DNA of 64,000 bases from Calamus simplicifolius (GCA_900491605.1 UESW01001678.1:246360-310359); one strand, 5' to 3'; counted from the first letter of the stretch, positions 13,258-25,519 are shown. Notes: a model not told the origin generated them from the sequence alone. Numbers and translations are program-made.

Positions 13258-13484
13258 TCATGAATTTAGCAGCGTATTAGAAATATCATCAAAAAAATTC
13301 TGAAATGTTTCAAACAATGATTGACAGGTAGATAAGAAAAAATACAGCCATGACAAGCATACATAGTACGATTCATCCAAAAAGTCGCAATCTTTAGGCA
13401 ACTTAACGAAAGAATCAACCGTAAATACAACCGAAGCATTAAATTTCTCATAATATTGCACCGATGGTACATCTGATTCAAAAG
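13258..13484 (-). CDS. Possible terminal exon of an unrecognised protein
   Basis: On the minus strand a good acceptor (pyrimidine tract ending CTTCAG) is followed by an open frame starting DSFESDVPSVQYYEK. It runs about 75 residues to a TGA at the left end. The composition looks protein-like: it is acidic and aromatic, with a segment VKLPKDCDFLDESYYVCL. No stop interrupts it. I do not recognise the family. The upstream exon is not identified; a second acceptor-like site followed by a short exon and a GTATGC donor lies near 13630. The transposon cluster starting at 13.87 kb would sit in its 5' region. It may also be a chance frame. Confidence 0.3.
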
Positions 13485-13909
13485 AATCCTGAAGAAAAAA
13501 GGCAGAGGAAGGACTAAAAGAAAATGGTCAAGGCATGCTAATCAACGATCAACGAACAAGTCAATAACAAAAGCAATCCAAAAGAATTCAGGAAGACAAA
13601 GGCAGAAGAAAGAATCAGAGAGAAAGAAAGCATACCGCTATCAATATCTGAAAGGAAGAGAGAAAGATTGCTCTCTCCGTCTCTCGCTCTCTCTTTTTGC
13701 TTTTCTGATCGATGATGGTGGATCGCTTGTCGCAGTTAAGAGGAGTGGAGACGGTCCGAGTCAGAGAGAGAGAGACATCCCTCAGTTGTCCGGTAAAAGT
13801 TGGAGTCGGGACATTATTATAATTCGCACTTCGAAGCATGACTTGAGATAGCACTGGATAGAGACAGGCCTGTTTGGATGCGAGGGAACGGAGAAGGAAA
13901 AGAAGGAGA

Positions 13910-14191
13910 TGTTCTATAATTAAAGGCTAACCATAGAAAAAAAAGAAGACTAAAAAAGAAAGTATTTGAATATAATTTTTTTTATTTCATTCGTATTTTA
14001 TTTTATTAATTTTTTTAAAATAATTTTATGCCATCTATTTATAGGTAAATAGGCAAATGATAAAAGATGTTACATATAATACCAATAGACATAACCTTTC
14101 TTAAAATATCAATGGACACCATTTTTATAACTTGACATAACCTTTCCTTAGAATATCAATGGGCATCCATTTTATTAGCAATATTATAACA
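13910..14191 (-). repeat. Copia 3' LTR (282 bp)
   Basis: It starts TG and ends CA in both orientations (TGTTCTATAATT... to ...ATTATAACA on the plus strand). The neighbouring polypurine tract and its match to the sequence starting at 18989 define it. Confidence 0.75.
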
Positions 14192-14359
14192 CTCTCCTTT
14201 AATGTCCATTTATTTGATCATGGAAAGTATATCATTCATGTCTTTTATTTAAAAACCTTGCCAAGAAAACCCAATGGAATAAAATCATAGCTAAAGAAAG
14301 AAGAGTACAATATTTTGTTTCCTCTTTTGACTGCATCTCTTGATATATTTTTCTTAAAA

Positions 14360-17300
14360 TTACTTAAAATTATCATTCGAGATCCTTAAGTCGTCTAGTC
14401 CAATTTTTCGGACTAACTCTTCAAATCTCTTTGTAGATAGTGCTTTCGTAAATAAATCAGCTAGATTAGCACCACTCTTTTGAAGGTCATAAGTAAAAAA
14501 AAACTTTAGGGATATATGTTTTGTTCTGTCACCTTTGATATATCCTTCTTTCAGTTGAGCTATGCAGGAGAAAAATAGTTGGTACCTCCTTTTGAGATAA
14601 TAATCCACATGTCTTCTGTAAATTACCAATCTAAGCCATACACATTCTCGGCTTGCTTCATGAATTGCCAGAATTTCGGCATGGTTAGATGATGTAACTA
14701 CAATTGTTTGCTTTGTAGAACGCCATGAATAGCGATGCCACCATATGTAAAGGCATAACCCATTTGTGATCAACCATTATGAGGATCAGACAAATATCAT
14801 GTATGTGCAAAACCTACCAACTCTGATTTGGATAAATTTGAATAATACAAACCCATATCCATTGTACTTTTGAGATATTGAAATATGTGCTTAACACTTG
14901 TCCAATGCCTCCTTGTAGGCAAAAAGCTATATCTTCCTAACAAGTTTACTGAAAAAGATATATCAGGTCGAATGTGAGTCGCAAGATACATTATGCACCT
15001 ATTGCGCTAAGATATGTTACTTCAGGACCAAGTAGTTCTTCATCATCTTTTTTAGGTCAGAAAGGATCTTTATCGATTTCAAGTGTCCTTATGACCATCA
15101 GAGTACTCAGTGGGCATGCTTTATCCATATAAAACATTTAAGTATCTTTACTATATAAGCAGATTGGTGCACAAAAATCTCATTCTTAAGATGCTCGAGT
15201 TGCATGTCAAAGAAAAATTTTATTCTTCCAAGATCTTTCATTTTAAATTCCTGTTTTAAGCAATCTGCTGCCCTTTGAAGCTCTTCAGGAGTTCCAATCA
15301 TATTCAAATCATCAACATATACTGCAATGATCACAAATTATGATCCAGATCTCTTTATAAAGACACAAGGACATATGAGATCATTGTTATAGCCTTGTTT
15401 CAATAGGTATTCAGTCAAATGATTGTACCACATACGCCCTGCTTGTTTTAACCCATATAGAGACTTCTACAACTTTATCAAGTTCTCTCGAATTAGAGTT
15501 AGACTTTTCAGGCAATTGTAATCCTTCTGCAATTTTTATATAGATATCATTATCAAGTGAGCCATATAGATAGGCTATCACATATCCATAAGACACAATT
15601 TAAGTTTTTTGTGCAATTTCAGACTAATCAAATACCAAAAAGTTGTTGCATCCACCACAGAAGAATACGTCTCTTCATAATCAATACCAGATCTTTATGA
15701 GAATCCTTGGGCAACTAGTCGTGCTTTATACCTACAATTTTATTATCTTTATTTTGCTTTCGCACGAATACCCATTTATATCCTACAGTTTTATACTAGT
15801 AGGTGTTTGGACAACCAGTCCAAAAACTTTACGTTTCGCTAGCGATTTTAATTCAGAATCGATTGCATCCTTTCATTTTGGCCAATCTTATTGATGTCTA
15901 CATTCTGCCATAGACATGGGTCATGATCCTCATTTTTATTTTTAATATTTTGCGCAATATAATATGCAAACCTATCATCGATGATCATCTTATATCGGTT
16001 CCATCTTTCCCCAGTCATAACATAATTTATAGAAATCTCTTCATTTTCTTTGATTTTAGGTATATTATTCTCAGACTCATCTAGAGTCTCAATTACTTCT
16101 GTTATCATACTGGGGATCTTTTCTTGCGTCACAGTATCTTCAATCTGATCATCTAAATGCTTTGCTCCTTTTCTTTGCGAGGGTTTTTATCTTTGGAAAC
16201 CAATTGGTCTACCACGCTTTACTTTCCTTTTATCTCATTAGCAATGGTAGGTTGTCCTTTAGGGAAACAATTCTGATTGGAGCATTTGCAGCTGGTATAT
16301 GTGACTTTGTCTCTCTTTTAAGGTTAGTAAATGTGTCTGGTAGTTGATTTGCTAGTTTTTGCATGTGAATTATCTTCTGAACTTCAAGTTCATGTTGTTT
16401 TATACGAGGATCAAGATGGGACAATGATAATTCATTCAAACTAATTTCTTTTACTAGCTGCTTATTTTTTCTCCCTAATGTTGGAAAAATAGACTCATCA
16501 AAATGATAATTTGGCAAAATGTGCCGTAAATAAATTTCTTGTAGATGGTTCAAGATATTTAATTATAGATAGAAATTCATACCCAACATATATCCCTAAT
16601 CTCCTTTGAGGTCCCATCTTAGTGTGTTGTGGTGGAGCAACTGGAACATAAACCGCACATCCAAAAATTTTGAATGATAAATATTTGGTTCCTGACCATA
16701 AACCAATTGTAAAGGAAGAATTCATGATAATTCATTGGTCTAATAAGAATAATTGCTGCTGAATGTAAAATAGCATGTCCCCATGTAGACAAAAGAAGTT
16801 TTGCTCTCATAAGTAATGGTCTTGCAATCAGTTGGATCCATTTGAGGAGCGATTCTGTAAGACCATTTTGAGTATGAATATATGCTACAGGATGTTCAAC
16901 AATGATTCCAATAGCAGTACAATAATCATTGAATGCTTGGAAAGTAAATTTACCAGCATTGTCAAGGTGTATTGTCTTAATAGGATTATCTGAAAAATGA
17001 GTGCGTAGTCGAATTAATTGCGTAGTAGTCTTGCAAATGTTAGGTTGTGAGTCGATAATAAGCATACATGTGACCATTTAGTTCAAGCATCAATTAAAAC
17101 CATGAAATATCTAAATGGTCCACTTGGTGGGTGAATAGGTCCACAAAAATCACCATGTATGCATTCCAGAAATCCAAAAGATTCAGTCTTGATTTTAGCC
17201 GTGATGACCTAATAATTAATTTGTCTTGAGAGCAAGCAGCACATGAAAATTCATTTGGTCGTGATATTTTTTGATTCTTCAATAAATGTCCATATGAATT

Positions 17301-18837
17301 CTTTATAATTCTTCGCATCATAATTAAACCGGGATGACCCAACCGGTTATGCCAAATTATAAAATTATTTTGATTAGTAAATTTCTGGTTTACTATAGCA
17401 TATGCTTCAACTATGCTTATATTTGTGTAGTATAAACTAAAGGAAAATGCAGGTAAATTTTCTAATACACATTTCTTGCTGAGATTGTACTTGTAATGCA
17501 CAAATACTCAATATTGCCTTCATTAGTTGTCTCAATGTGATATCCATTTTTGCGAATATCTTTAAAACTCAATAAATTTCTTAGAGACGTTTTAGAATAT
17601 AAGGCATCATCAATTATGAATTTTGTTCCTTCAGGCAAAATGATATAGGCTCTTCCAAAGCCTTCAATCAATTTTGTACTACCACAAATTGTATTGACAT
17701 TTATTGCCTGCATTCTTAAGTAGGAGAAGTATTTCATATATTTAAGTATAGTGTGCGTTGTAGCACTGTCGACAAGGCACAAATTATTGTTGTTGACAAA
17801 AGATTCTACTCATATAATTCCATTTTCTTCATAGAAAGAATGACAGGTAGTGAAATACAATTAGAATACAAGGTATATAAAGGTATAAAAACTAAAAGTC
17901 ACAATTCATCATTGCATCAGTTTCTTCTGGTTGGATAAAGAAGTCAGCAACATCCATATCATCAAATATAGCATAAGAAGAGCTAGATTCAGAAACAAAA
18001 TTTGTTTCCATCTTTTCTCGTTGTTTTTCAATGATTCCTAATAAAGTTCAACGAGGTTTTTGGCGTAGATAGGTACGCGACCAATGACCTTCATTCCACA
18101 ACGCATGAGTTATCCACCAAATTTTTACTTAAGTCCCCTTTGCCTTTCTCAATTTTCTTCTCATTTTTCTCCCACTTCAGATGGTGAGAAGAGTTTTAAT
18201 ATGACCACCATGATAAACAAAACATCCTCGACCACGTCCGCGTCCACAACGACGTCCACGACCACGCCTTTGTTTATAAAATTGATATATAGTCTTATTC
18301 ACTTCAAGGAATGGTACAAAGCTAGTTGGACGGGCTTCATGGTTTTTCATTAAAAGTTCATTATTTTGTTTAGCCACAAGAAGGCAGGAAATTAGTTCAG
18401 AATATTTCTTAAAAACCCTTTTCACGATATTGCTGCTGCAGGAGCAAATTGGAAGCATGAAAAGTGGAAAAAGTTTTTTTTCAGCATATCCTCATCAATG
18501 ACTTTTTCTCCATATAATTTTAATTAGGAAGTAATTCTGAACATAGCTGAATTGTATTCACTTACTAGCTTATAATCTATACTATCACTTACTATCTTAT
18601 AATCTTATATATGCAAGTGCATCCAGTCATAACGAGCTTTGGGAGAATGACTATTTTTTGATGGTCATAACGCTCTTTTAGGCTATTCCAACGGACAAGG
18701 GGATCTTTTACAGTTAGGTATTCAACTTTCAATCCCTCGTCAAGGTAGTGTCGCAGAAAGATCATTGCTTTTGCTTTGTCTTGGTTGGATGCCTCATTAC
18801 CATCTTTAATTATATCACCAAGGGCATTAGCCTCCAT
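14360..18837 (-). pseudogene. Copia Gag-Pol polyprotein, broken
   Basis: Minus strand, right to left. A gag part starts MEANALGDIIKDG at 18837 and includes YLTVKDPLVRWNSLKERYDH. The protease region is near 17780, with LVDSATTHT where DSGAT(T/S)H is expected, so the Gly is lost. The GAG-pre-integrase motif HNRLGHPG is at about 17350. The integrase core (IHLDNAGKF at about 16960, then HTQNGLTE) follows. RT has the YVDDL box at 15305-15319, and copia RNase H ends the gene at 14360-14773 (motif NLADLFTKALSTKRF). Stops and frame changes separate nearly every block. The protein would copy and integrate the element if intact; here it cannot. Confidence 0.85.
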
Positions 18838-19390
18838 ATGGATTTCAGTATCAAGTATCCATGATAGATAATTTTTGCTCGTGATATCTAGTACACAAAA
18901 TCAAGTTTTGCCAAATTTACCATAACAATGCTCAATAAAAGTTTCTTCAACAAATGTAAAATGATGAGATAGAGAATTGCTGATAACATGTTATATAATT
19001 AAAGAGTAACAATAGAATAAAGAGACTAAGAAAGGAAAGTATTGAAATAAGGAAAAGGGAGTGGGAGTAATTGGTTCATCTTCTTTTTTTTAGGGTTAAG
19101 CTTGGGAAAGAGAAAAAGTTTAAGCCATACTTTTATGGAAGATCAAAATATTCTTTCATTTTTTATTCTTCATTCTTTCGTGGAGTTTATTGAGGGTATA
19201 ATTGTTACATAACTCTTTCCTTTTTTCTCCCCTTTATCCAAACAAGATGATTGATATTACCTTCCTTTTCTTTCATCCTTTACAAATAAGAGAAAGAGAA
19301 CAACCCTTCCTTTCCCTTCCTTCCCTTTCCATTCCTTTACTTCTTTTTACTCTTTCCTTTCTTCCCCTCTAAAATCCAAACATAGCCTAA

Positions 19391-20147
19391 GGGTCTGTTT
19401 GGATGAAAAGGAATGTAGGGGAAGAGAAGGAAAAGAAGGAGAAAGGTCATAAGTTACTTTGTTTGGAAGGAGGGTGATAGAAAGAGAGGGAAGGGAATGA
19501 GAGCAATCGATTCCTTTCCCTCAGTGAGGGTAAATTTGTTAACCCCCAAATCGAGAAGTAAGATGAGAGAGGGAAAATGTTGGGAGCTTCTATTTGCACC
19601 GCCAAAATTACTCAATACACCCCCATTTTTTTTAAAAAACTAACTTCCTAAACTATCCTTATCCTTTTCTCTCCGCACCCCCGGCCTCCATCTCCTCCCC
19701 TCCCCTTCCCTTCCTGGCACCGCCCCCCCCCCCCCCCCCCCCGGGAGGGGGATGGGGCTGGGGGTGCGGAGAGAAAAGGATAAGGGTAGTTTAGGAAGTT
19801 AGTTTTTTAAAAAAAAATTGGAGGGTGTACTGAGTATTTTTGGTGGTGCAAATAGAAGCTCCCATATAGTTTTGTGGAAGACCAAAATATCCCTCATTTC
19901 TATTCTTTATTCTTCCATTCTCACTATTCATTCCTATTCTGGAGGGGTATAATTATTACAAAACTCTTTTCCTTTTTTTCCTTCCCTTCTATCCAAACAA
20001 GATAATTGATATTATCTTTCTTTTCCCTTCCATCCTTTCCAAACAAGAGAAAAGAACAACCCTTCCTTTCCATCCTTCCCTTCCCTTTCCATCCCTTTCC
20101 TTTTTTTTACTCTCCCCTTTCTTTTCCTCCAAGATCAAAACATAGCC
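19391..20147. mobile_element. Tourist-like element with TAA duplication
   Basis: It starts GGGTCTGTTTGGATGAAAAG and ends ...AAAACATAGCC, whose reverse complement is GGCTATGTTTTG. It is flanked on both sides by TAA (19388-19390 and 20148-20150), the 3-bp duplication of PIF/Harbinger transposons. It abuts the right end of the sibling copy at 13867-19387, so the two lie head to tail sharing a TAA. The arms are GGAAAAG-rich (left) and CCTTTC-rich (right). It holds a nested fold-back element at 19582-19863 and encodes nothing. Confidence 0.7.
19582..19863. mobile_element. Fold-back MITE nested in the Tourist-like element
   Basis: The two arms, each about 130 bases, are near-perfect reverse complements. 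The left begins GGGAGCTTCTATTTGCACC and the right ends with its complement. The inner parts (TTAGGAAGTTAG, CTCCGCACCCCC and others) also pair, giving a long hairpin. The loop has a run of 20 C residues (19723-19742). No clear target duplication is visible. The outer sequence aligns with the sibling Tourist-like copy, which lacks this insert. Confidence 0.7.
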
Positions 20148-20150
20148 TAA

Positions 20151-20827
20151 ACGAATGGGAAACGACAGCGATGTTTCAAGTCCCCGGTTTGGAGATTATT
20201 TAAAATTTTCAATTAAGTTTTCATATTATATTTTTAGTTAAAAATATTAATTGATATAAAATTTTATATTCAATACACTTTTATTGACCATCAATGGTAA
20301 CTTAACATATCACCATTGAGAATAATTTAAGTATACATTTTTTCTCAATAAGTAAGTAACCCATAAATTTTTTTAATTAAATACATTAACTCATAAAATT
20401 TTAAATTAAGTATACTTGATTAAATCTAACTAGCATTTCTCATGATACATAATAAGTTAATCAATTAAAAATTTTTATATATAAAATTTTACATATAATA
20501 ACTAAAAAATATTATTTTTATTTATGTTTCAAAAAAATTATAGACATAAAAGATTAAATAATAGAATAGTGGCTCCCTAATTATTCAACTCATAATAAAT
20601 AAATTAATAAAAATTATATTTTAAATATATACCTTTTTATATGTTGTAAACATTTGAGATGTTACTAACATATTTTTCAACAAAAAAAATTTATCCTTCT
20701 AAAAGCCATGTGAGGGGGATGTGAGTTTGTTGAGTAACAATTTTAGAACAAGCTTTAGGCTCGCTAATAAATTTGAAATCCTACACTCTACTTGCAGGCC
20801 TAAGCCCAATTGAAACAGTATTTAACC
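20151..20827. other. AT-rich stretch, nothing recognised
   Basis: Very AT-rich sequence between the Tourist-like pair and the hAT-like element. There is no exon and no repeat boundary. Confidence 0.5.
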
Positions 20828-20838
20828 TAGGGATGGCA

Positions 20839-20847
20839 ATTTTATTT
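20839..20847 (+). repeat. 9-bp target site duplication, left
   Basis: ATTTTATTT directly precedes the left inverted repeat of the Mutator-like element and is repeated exactly at 34042-34050. Nine bases is the hallmark length for Mutator transposition. Confidence 0.85.
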
Positions 20848-22546
20848 GAAAAGTCTTTGTACACTGCCCTCGGTGCAGCAAGTCCTACGTGGGCTGCACC
20901 GCCTCTCCTGATTGGTCCACGTGGATCCTACATGGCTGACGATGCCGGACGGTATGGCTCTGCTACGATGTTACGTTCTGATCGTGACGGCCATGAAAAG
21001 CGCTTACCTTTTTTTTAAATTAGTGTGCAGATGAAAATGCCTTTTCCCCAGCCTACTTTTATCGCCATTTTTTCTTGGATTTCATCTATGCAAGAAAAAC
21101 TCTTTCTTCCCCTCGCTCTGGCTTTCGGATGCTAAGGAATCAGTCCAAGGTTTGAGCAAGATCCTGAGCCCTCGCTCTGAGGAGTCCGATCGAAAGAAAA
21201 TATTTCAGCTTCGAGGCTGGAATACCTGGCCACTGAAGTCTTTGTACAAAAACTTATGGAGGAAATCGTCCACATCACAAAGTAAAAAGTCCTTATTCCT
21301 ACTTCTTTGTAAAGCTCCTTTATTACACCAACTATTTTTTCTCGTTAAAGGTAGTTAATGTGTGACCAAACTGTTTAATGCGCGGGTAACTTCCTTAGAA
21401 CAAAACAGTTATGACATTTGGGAGTCATAACTATTTAGAGTTTAGTGTTTTGTAGCATGAATGTCATACTCTTTTAACTAGGATGTTATACCTTATGAAC
21501 TGGGGTATTGTCAGAGTGTTTCGGCCTATATTCCCGTTATTTTCTGTCCATATAGCTTAGTATGTCATTTGACAACTTGGGTGTACTACGATTGGGGCAT
21601 GGCATGGCTTAATGGTTGCATCCGGGGTGTCGTTATATAAGAACTGGAGTGTCGAAGGTTTGTAATTGCAATGTCGTAATGTTTTCTTGGTTGTCGTAAG
21701 GCTGGGGTGTCGTGCTATCCCTGGGGTGTCGTAACAGTCTTTCCTGGGTGTCGTAAGATGTTTTCTAGGGTGTTGTAGGTTGTTTTCTTGGGTATCGTAG
21801 GTTGTTTTAATCAGAGTGTCCGTTTGTTGCTATCTGGGGGTGTCATAGCGTTTCATTCGTCATAAAAGCTACGACACCCCAGATTTACTGTTAAGACACC
21901 GTAGTTACAAGCCTACGACACCCGTGCTCCAAATGAATGCTGGAGAAAAGCCTCGCGACATCGTAGGAGAAAATCGGAGTATTGCGACACCCAAGTTAAA
22001 GAAATAAGACACTCTGTTAAACAAATACGACACCCCTGTTATGCTCGGCCAAAAATCCTTTGTGACACCGCAGTTCAAACATCATGACACCCTAGCGACA
22101 GCTACGATACCCATGCTTATAACCTTATGACACCCAAGGAGAAATTTGGCCAAAAATCATTTGTGACACCACAGTTGAAATGTTACGACACCCTAGTGGC
22201 AACGCTACGACACCCATGTTTATAACCTTCACGATCTTCATATGTTGCTTTCGGGGTATCATAGCTTGTTCTATGGGGTGTCTTTAACTGCTAAAGGGTA
22301 TGTCGTGCTTATAACTGACGCTGGAGAGAAGGCCCGCGACACCCCAACTGGAATTCGCCGAAAATCTTTGCGACACAAAGTTGAAACGTTACGACACCCT
22401 AGAGACAACGCTACGACACCCGTGATTATAACTTTCGCGATCTTCGTTTGTTGCTTTACGGGTGTCATAGGTTGTTCTCTGGGGTGTCTTTAACTGCTAA
22501 AGGGTGTGTCGTGCTTATAACTGATGCTGGAGAGAAGGCCCGCGAC
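20848..22546 (+). repeat. MULE left terminal inverted repeat (about 1.7 kb)
   Basis: The outermost 500 bases are a unique sequence that pairs with 33540-34041; it includes GAGCAAGATCCTGAGCCCTC, repeated in inverse on the right. From about 21480 the arm becomes a string of GGTGTCGTA-like modules 20-45 bases apart, first on the plus strand and then, after about 21870, mostly as the reverse complement. The inner limit is approximate because modules continue to about 23050. Confidence 0.8.
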
Positions 22547-23100
22547 ACCCCAACTGGAATTCGCCCGAAAAACTTCGACACTGTAGTTGAAACGTTACGA
22601 CACCCTAGCGACAATGCTACGACACCCGTGATTATAACTTTTGCGATCTTCGTGTTGCTTTTTAGGGTATCGTAGGTTGTTCTCTGGGGTGTCTTTAACT
22701 GCTAAAGGGTGTGTCGTGCTTATAACTAACGCTGGAGAGAGGGCCCGACACCCCAAGTGGAATTCGCCCAAAAATCTTTGCGACACCAAAGTTAAACGTT
22801 ACGACACCCTAGAGACAACGCTACGACACCGTGATTATAACTTTTGCGATCTTCATTTGTTGCTTTCTAGGGTATCGTAGGTTGTTCTCTGGGGTGTCTT
22901 CAACTACTAAAGGGGGTGTCATTTTTTTTATATGGGGTGTCGTAAGTTGTTTCACGGGTATCGTTAGTTCCTAATTTCAGCTATGGTGTCGTAATATGTG
23001 AACCTTGGTGTCGTTAGGCCCTGCCTCAATGTCTTATTAATGGGTGTCGTCATTTCTTCAATTGAGGTGTGGTATTTTTTTAACCTTGGTGTCCTAATGC
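22547..23100 (+). repeat. Inner GTGTCGTA module array, left
   Basis: This continues the modules inward with two further copies of a roughly 190-200 base unit containing CTGGGGTGTCTTTAACTGC and GTGTGTCGTGCTTATAAC. The unit starts in the left inverted repeat at about 22240. Confidence 0.7.
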
Positions 23101-23204
23101 TTTGCCATAACTGTGTGCCTATATTTCCACAGACGATGCTAAAATTATAGATCGAAAGAAATCGAGCACACTCCCGCCGTGCACCTTCACCCATCGCTCC
23201 AAAT

Positions 23205-24950
23205 GCAGGGGATGAAACTAGAATGGAATTTAATTCAGCAGATGATGTATATACTTTCTACAATGGATACGCAAAAAGAGTTGGTTTTGGAATCACAACA
23301 GTGTGTAGCAGGGCCAACAACAAAAACAACTTTGCTTCAAGCACCTGGCGTGTTGGAGGCAAGAAAATCTAGAAAAACAGAGAAGAGTATGAATCATAGG
23401 GATACTGGTAAAGTTGATTGTATGGCTTCCATAAAAGCAAGACTGAATGCTACAAGTGGTAAGTGGATATTGGTTGAGGTTTCTCTAGAACATAACCATG
23501 GGATGTCCATAACATCAACTGGTTATCTACGGTCGCATAGGAGGATCAGCACACCAGAGAAGGCAGAGATCCGCAATTTACATGCCGTGAATGTTCCGAC
23601 AACTCAGATATACTCTGCCATAGCAAGGAGAAAAGGGGGCAGAAGACAATTGGATTTCACCGAGAAGGATGCTCGTAATTTCATTTGTTGCGAACGTCAG
23701 TCTAAGCTGAAAGGAGATGCTCAGTCGATGGTAATCCATTTCACCGAAATGCAACTCAGAAATCCAATTTCTTCTATACCTTAGACCTCAATGATAATGG
23801 TCATCTCAGGTCTGTCTTCTGGATTCATCCAAGGTCAAGATTGGCATGCACATACTTCGGTGATGTTCTAAGCTTTGACTCAACCTACTTGACAAACAGA
23901 TATCAAATGCCTTTTTGTCCATTCGTCGGGGTCAACCATCATGGACAGTCCACCTTGCTTGGTTGCGCATTGTTGTCTGATGAGAGTACTGAGACATATA
24001 AATGGGTTTTTTAGTCATGGCTGGATGCAAATGGTGGTCAAGCACCTATTGCCATAATAACTGACCAAGATAAGGCAATCGAGGCTGCTGTTAAAGAAGT
24101 TTTTCCTAACACACGACATCGATTTTGTCTTTGACATATATTGAAGAAGATACCTAAAAGATTGGTCACATTTGCACAGCAAATCCCAAATTTATGGTTG
24201 ATTTCGATGAGGCGATATATGATTCATTGACCATACAGTCATTCGAGGAAAGGTGGGCACATGTTATGGAGAAATATAAAGAATGCAAGGCTATAGATTG
24301 GTTCAATGTCCTTTACGAATGTCGGGATAAATGGGTTCCAGTTTACCTAAAGGATACATTCTTTGTAGGTATGGATGTCATTGTCTTTGGTTCATGTTCG
24401 CGTTCAACGCTTCTTTTTTGACAAAATTATGAACAGGGATGTCATCTTCACAAAGGAGCAAGGGCATAAATCACTTCTTCGATGGGTTTATAAATTCGAA
24501 GACTACACTAACGGAGTTCATAGGTAAGTACGAAGATGCCTTAGAGAAAAGGTACGAGGCCAAAATGAGGAAGATAATAGGACATTGCAAACGATTGCTT
24601 TCCTAAAGACATCATCACCTTTTGAGAGACAAGCTGCAGGAAGGTATACAAGGCATTTCAAAAAATTTCAGAATGAGATCCTTGAAATGGCTGCATCAAA
24701 AACTAAATTGATCAAGGAAGCTGGTAACTGTTGTGTATATTCTGTAAAGTCGTATGAAAGGATTGAAGTCGATGGAATCGGCAAGGAGATGATCAAAGAT
24801 TATATCGTGTCATACGATAGAAATATTGAGGATGTCCAATGCCAGTGTCGATCCTTTCAGTTCAAGGGTTACCTGTGTAGGCATCCCTTGTTGGTTCTTC
24901 ATCAAAGTGACGTATTTATTTACCAGATAAATACTTCTTGAAGAGATAGT
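23205..24950 (+). pseudogene. FAR1-type MULE transposase, degenerate
   Basis: Three reading frames joined in order reproduce a FAR1/FHY3-type (Jittery-like) transposase. The N-terminal FAR1 zinc domain (FNSADDVYTFYNGYAKRVGF, later EHNHG) spans about 23205-23520, with a frame change near 23375. The MULE transposase core follows a second frame change near 23763. Its first acidic residue is in SFDSTYL at 23877-23879 and its second in ITDQDKA at 24063-24071; the presumed Glu is in the FEERW region near 24245. A SWIM zinc finger, CQC...CRH, is at 24840-24884. In-frame stops occur at 24012 (TAG) and 24132 (TGA). If intact it would cut and rejoin the element's ends. The plant transcription factors FHY3/FAR1 derive from this family, but the DDE order, the stops and the flanking arrays show this is the transposon version. 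Confidence 0.9.
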
Positions 24951-25519
24951 GCAAGGACATGAAATACCAATTCGACGATTTTGACTGCAATAATGAAGAT
25001 TGTGATAAAAGCACACGAAGATCACGGTACGCAGTGACAATTTTTATTTGAAATGTCTTAATATATGTTTTCGATAACATTATGTTATTGATTGTAGATA
25101 TAGTTTGCTGAGTCATCGGATGATGAAGCTCGCAGAGATAGCCTCCATGTCTGAAGATGCATTTAATTTAGTGATGGATGGTCTAACACCTATATTCAAA
25201 ATTGCGTGGATGCCAACTGCGCAGCTAAGCCAAGTACAGAGCTTGTAATTCAAGATCCTGAACAAATTAGGACAAAAGGTCGCCCAAGAGAGAACAATTA
25301 AAGAGTGGAGTCAAGAAGAAGTCAAAAAGATCAAGAAAAATCTGGTCAAGGCAACCGTTGATGCTCCACCAATGCAAAAAAATAAGAGCTGCTTCAAGCA
25401 ACAGGCAGACTTGTATGCAGTCAATTAACACCGAAGAGGACATGGAAAGAATTGTACGACCTTCGAAACTTTGATGGATGAGTTTGATGCTTATGTATTG
25501 AGTCAACTTACACAGAGCA

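Larger units (their letters stand above)
13910..19060 (-). mobile_element. Ty1/copia LTR retrotransposon, degenerate
   Basis: This is a minus-strand element of about 5.1 kb. The 3' LTR is 13910-14191 on the plus-strand map. The 5' LTR starts at 18989, and only about 70 bases are alignable before the sequence returns to the host MITE, so it is truncated. Both LTRs share TGTT.TATAATTAAAG. The primer-binding site TGTTATCAGCA (minus strand, 18978-18988) lies directly inside the 5' LTR and resembles the initiator-Met tRNA site TGGTATCAGAGC. A purine tract (minus strand AAAGGAGAG, 14192-14200) abuts the 3' LTR. Domain order is gag, protease, integrase, RT, RNase H, which defines copia. Numerous stops and frameshifts make it non-functional. 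Confidence 0.85.
13867..19387. mobile_element. Tourist-like element split by a copia insertion
   Basis: The left end reads GGCCTGTTTGGATGCGAGG and the reverse complement of the right end reads GGCTATGTTTGGATTTTAG, an imperfect inverted pair typical of Tourist/Harbinger MITEs. The left piece is 13867-13909 and the right piece about 19056-19387; the copia element lies between. The two pieces align with the ends of the intact sibling at 19391-20147, which shares the GGAAAAGAAGGAG run, a GGAAGACCAAAATAT-like block and a CCTTTC-rich right arm. TAA follows the right end; the left flank has ACA, so the target duplication has decayed. Confidence 0.6.

Noticed and set aside
13615..13854. Minus-strand frame beginning MLSQVMLRSANYNN
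   Set aside because: CT-rich simple sequence dominates its second half; it could be a 5' leader but there is no evidence for coding.
22242..22880. Open frames over the left MULE arm
   Set aside because: They repeat the same peptide with each module unit and are by-products of the terminal repeat.
23205..24950. Reading the FAR1-like gene as a host FHY3/FAR1 transcription factor
   Set aside because: It lies inside a MULE with inverted ends and a 9-bp duplication, keeps the DDE order, and has stops and frame slips; it is a transposase remnant.
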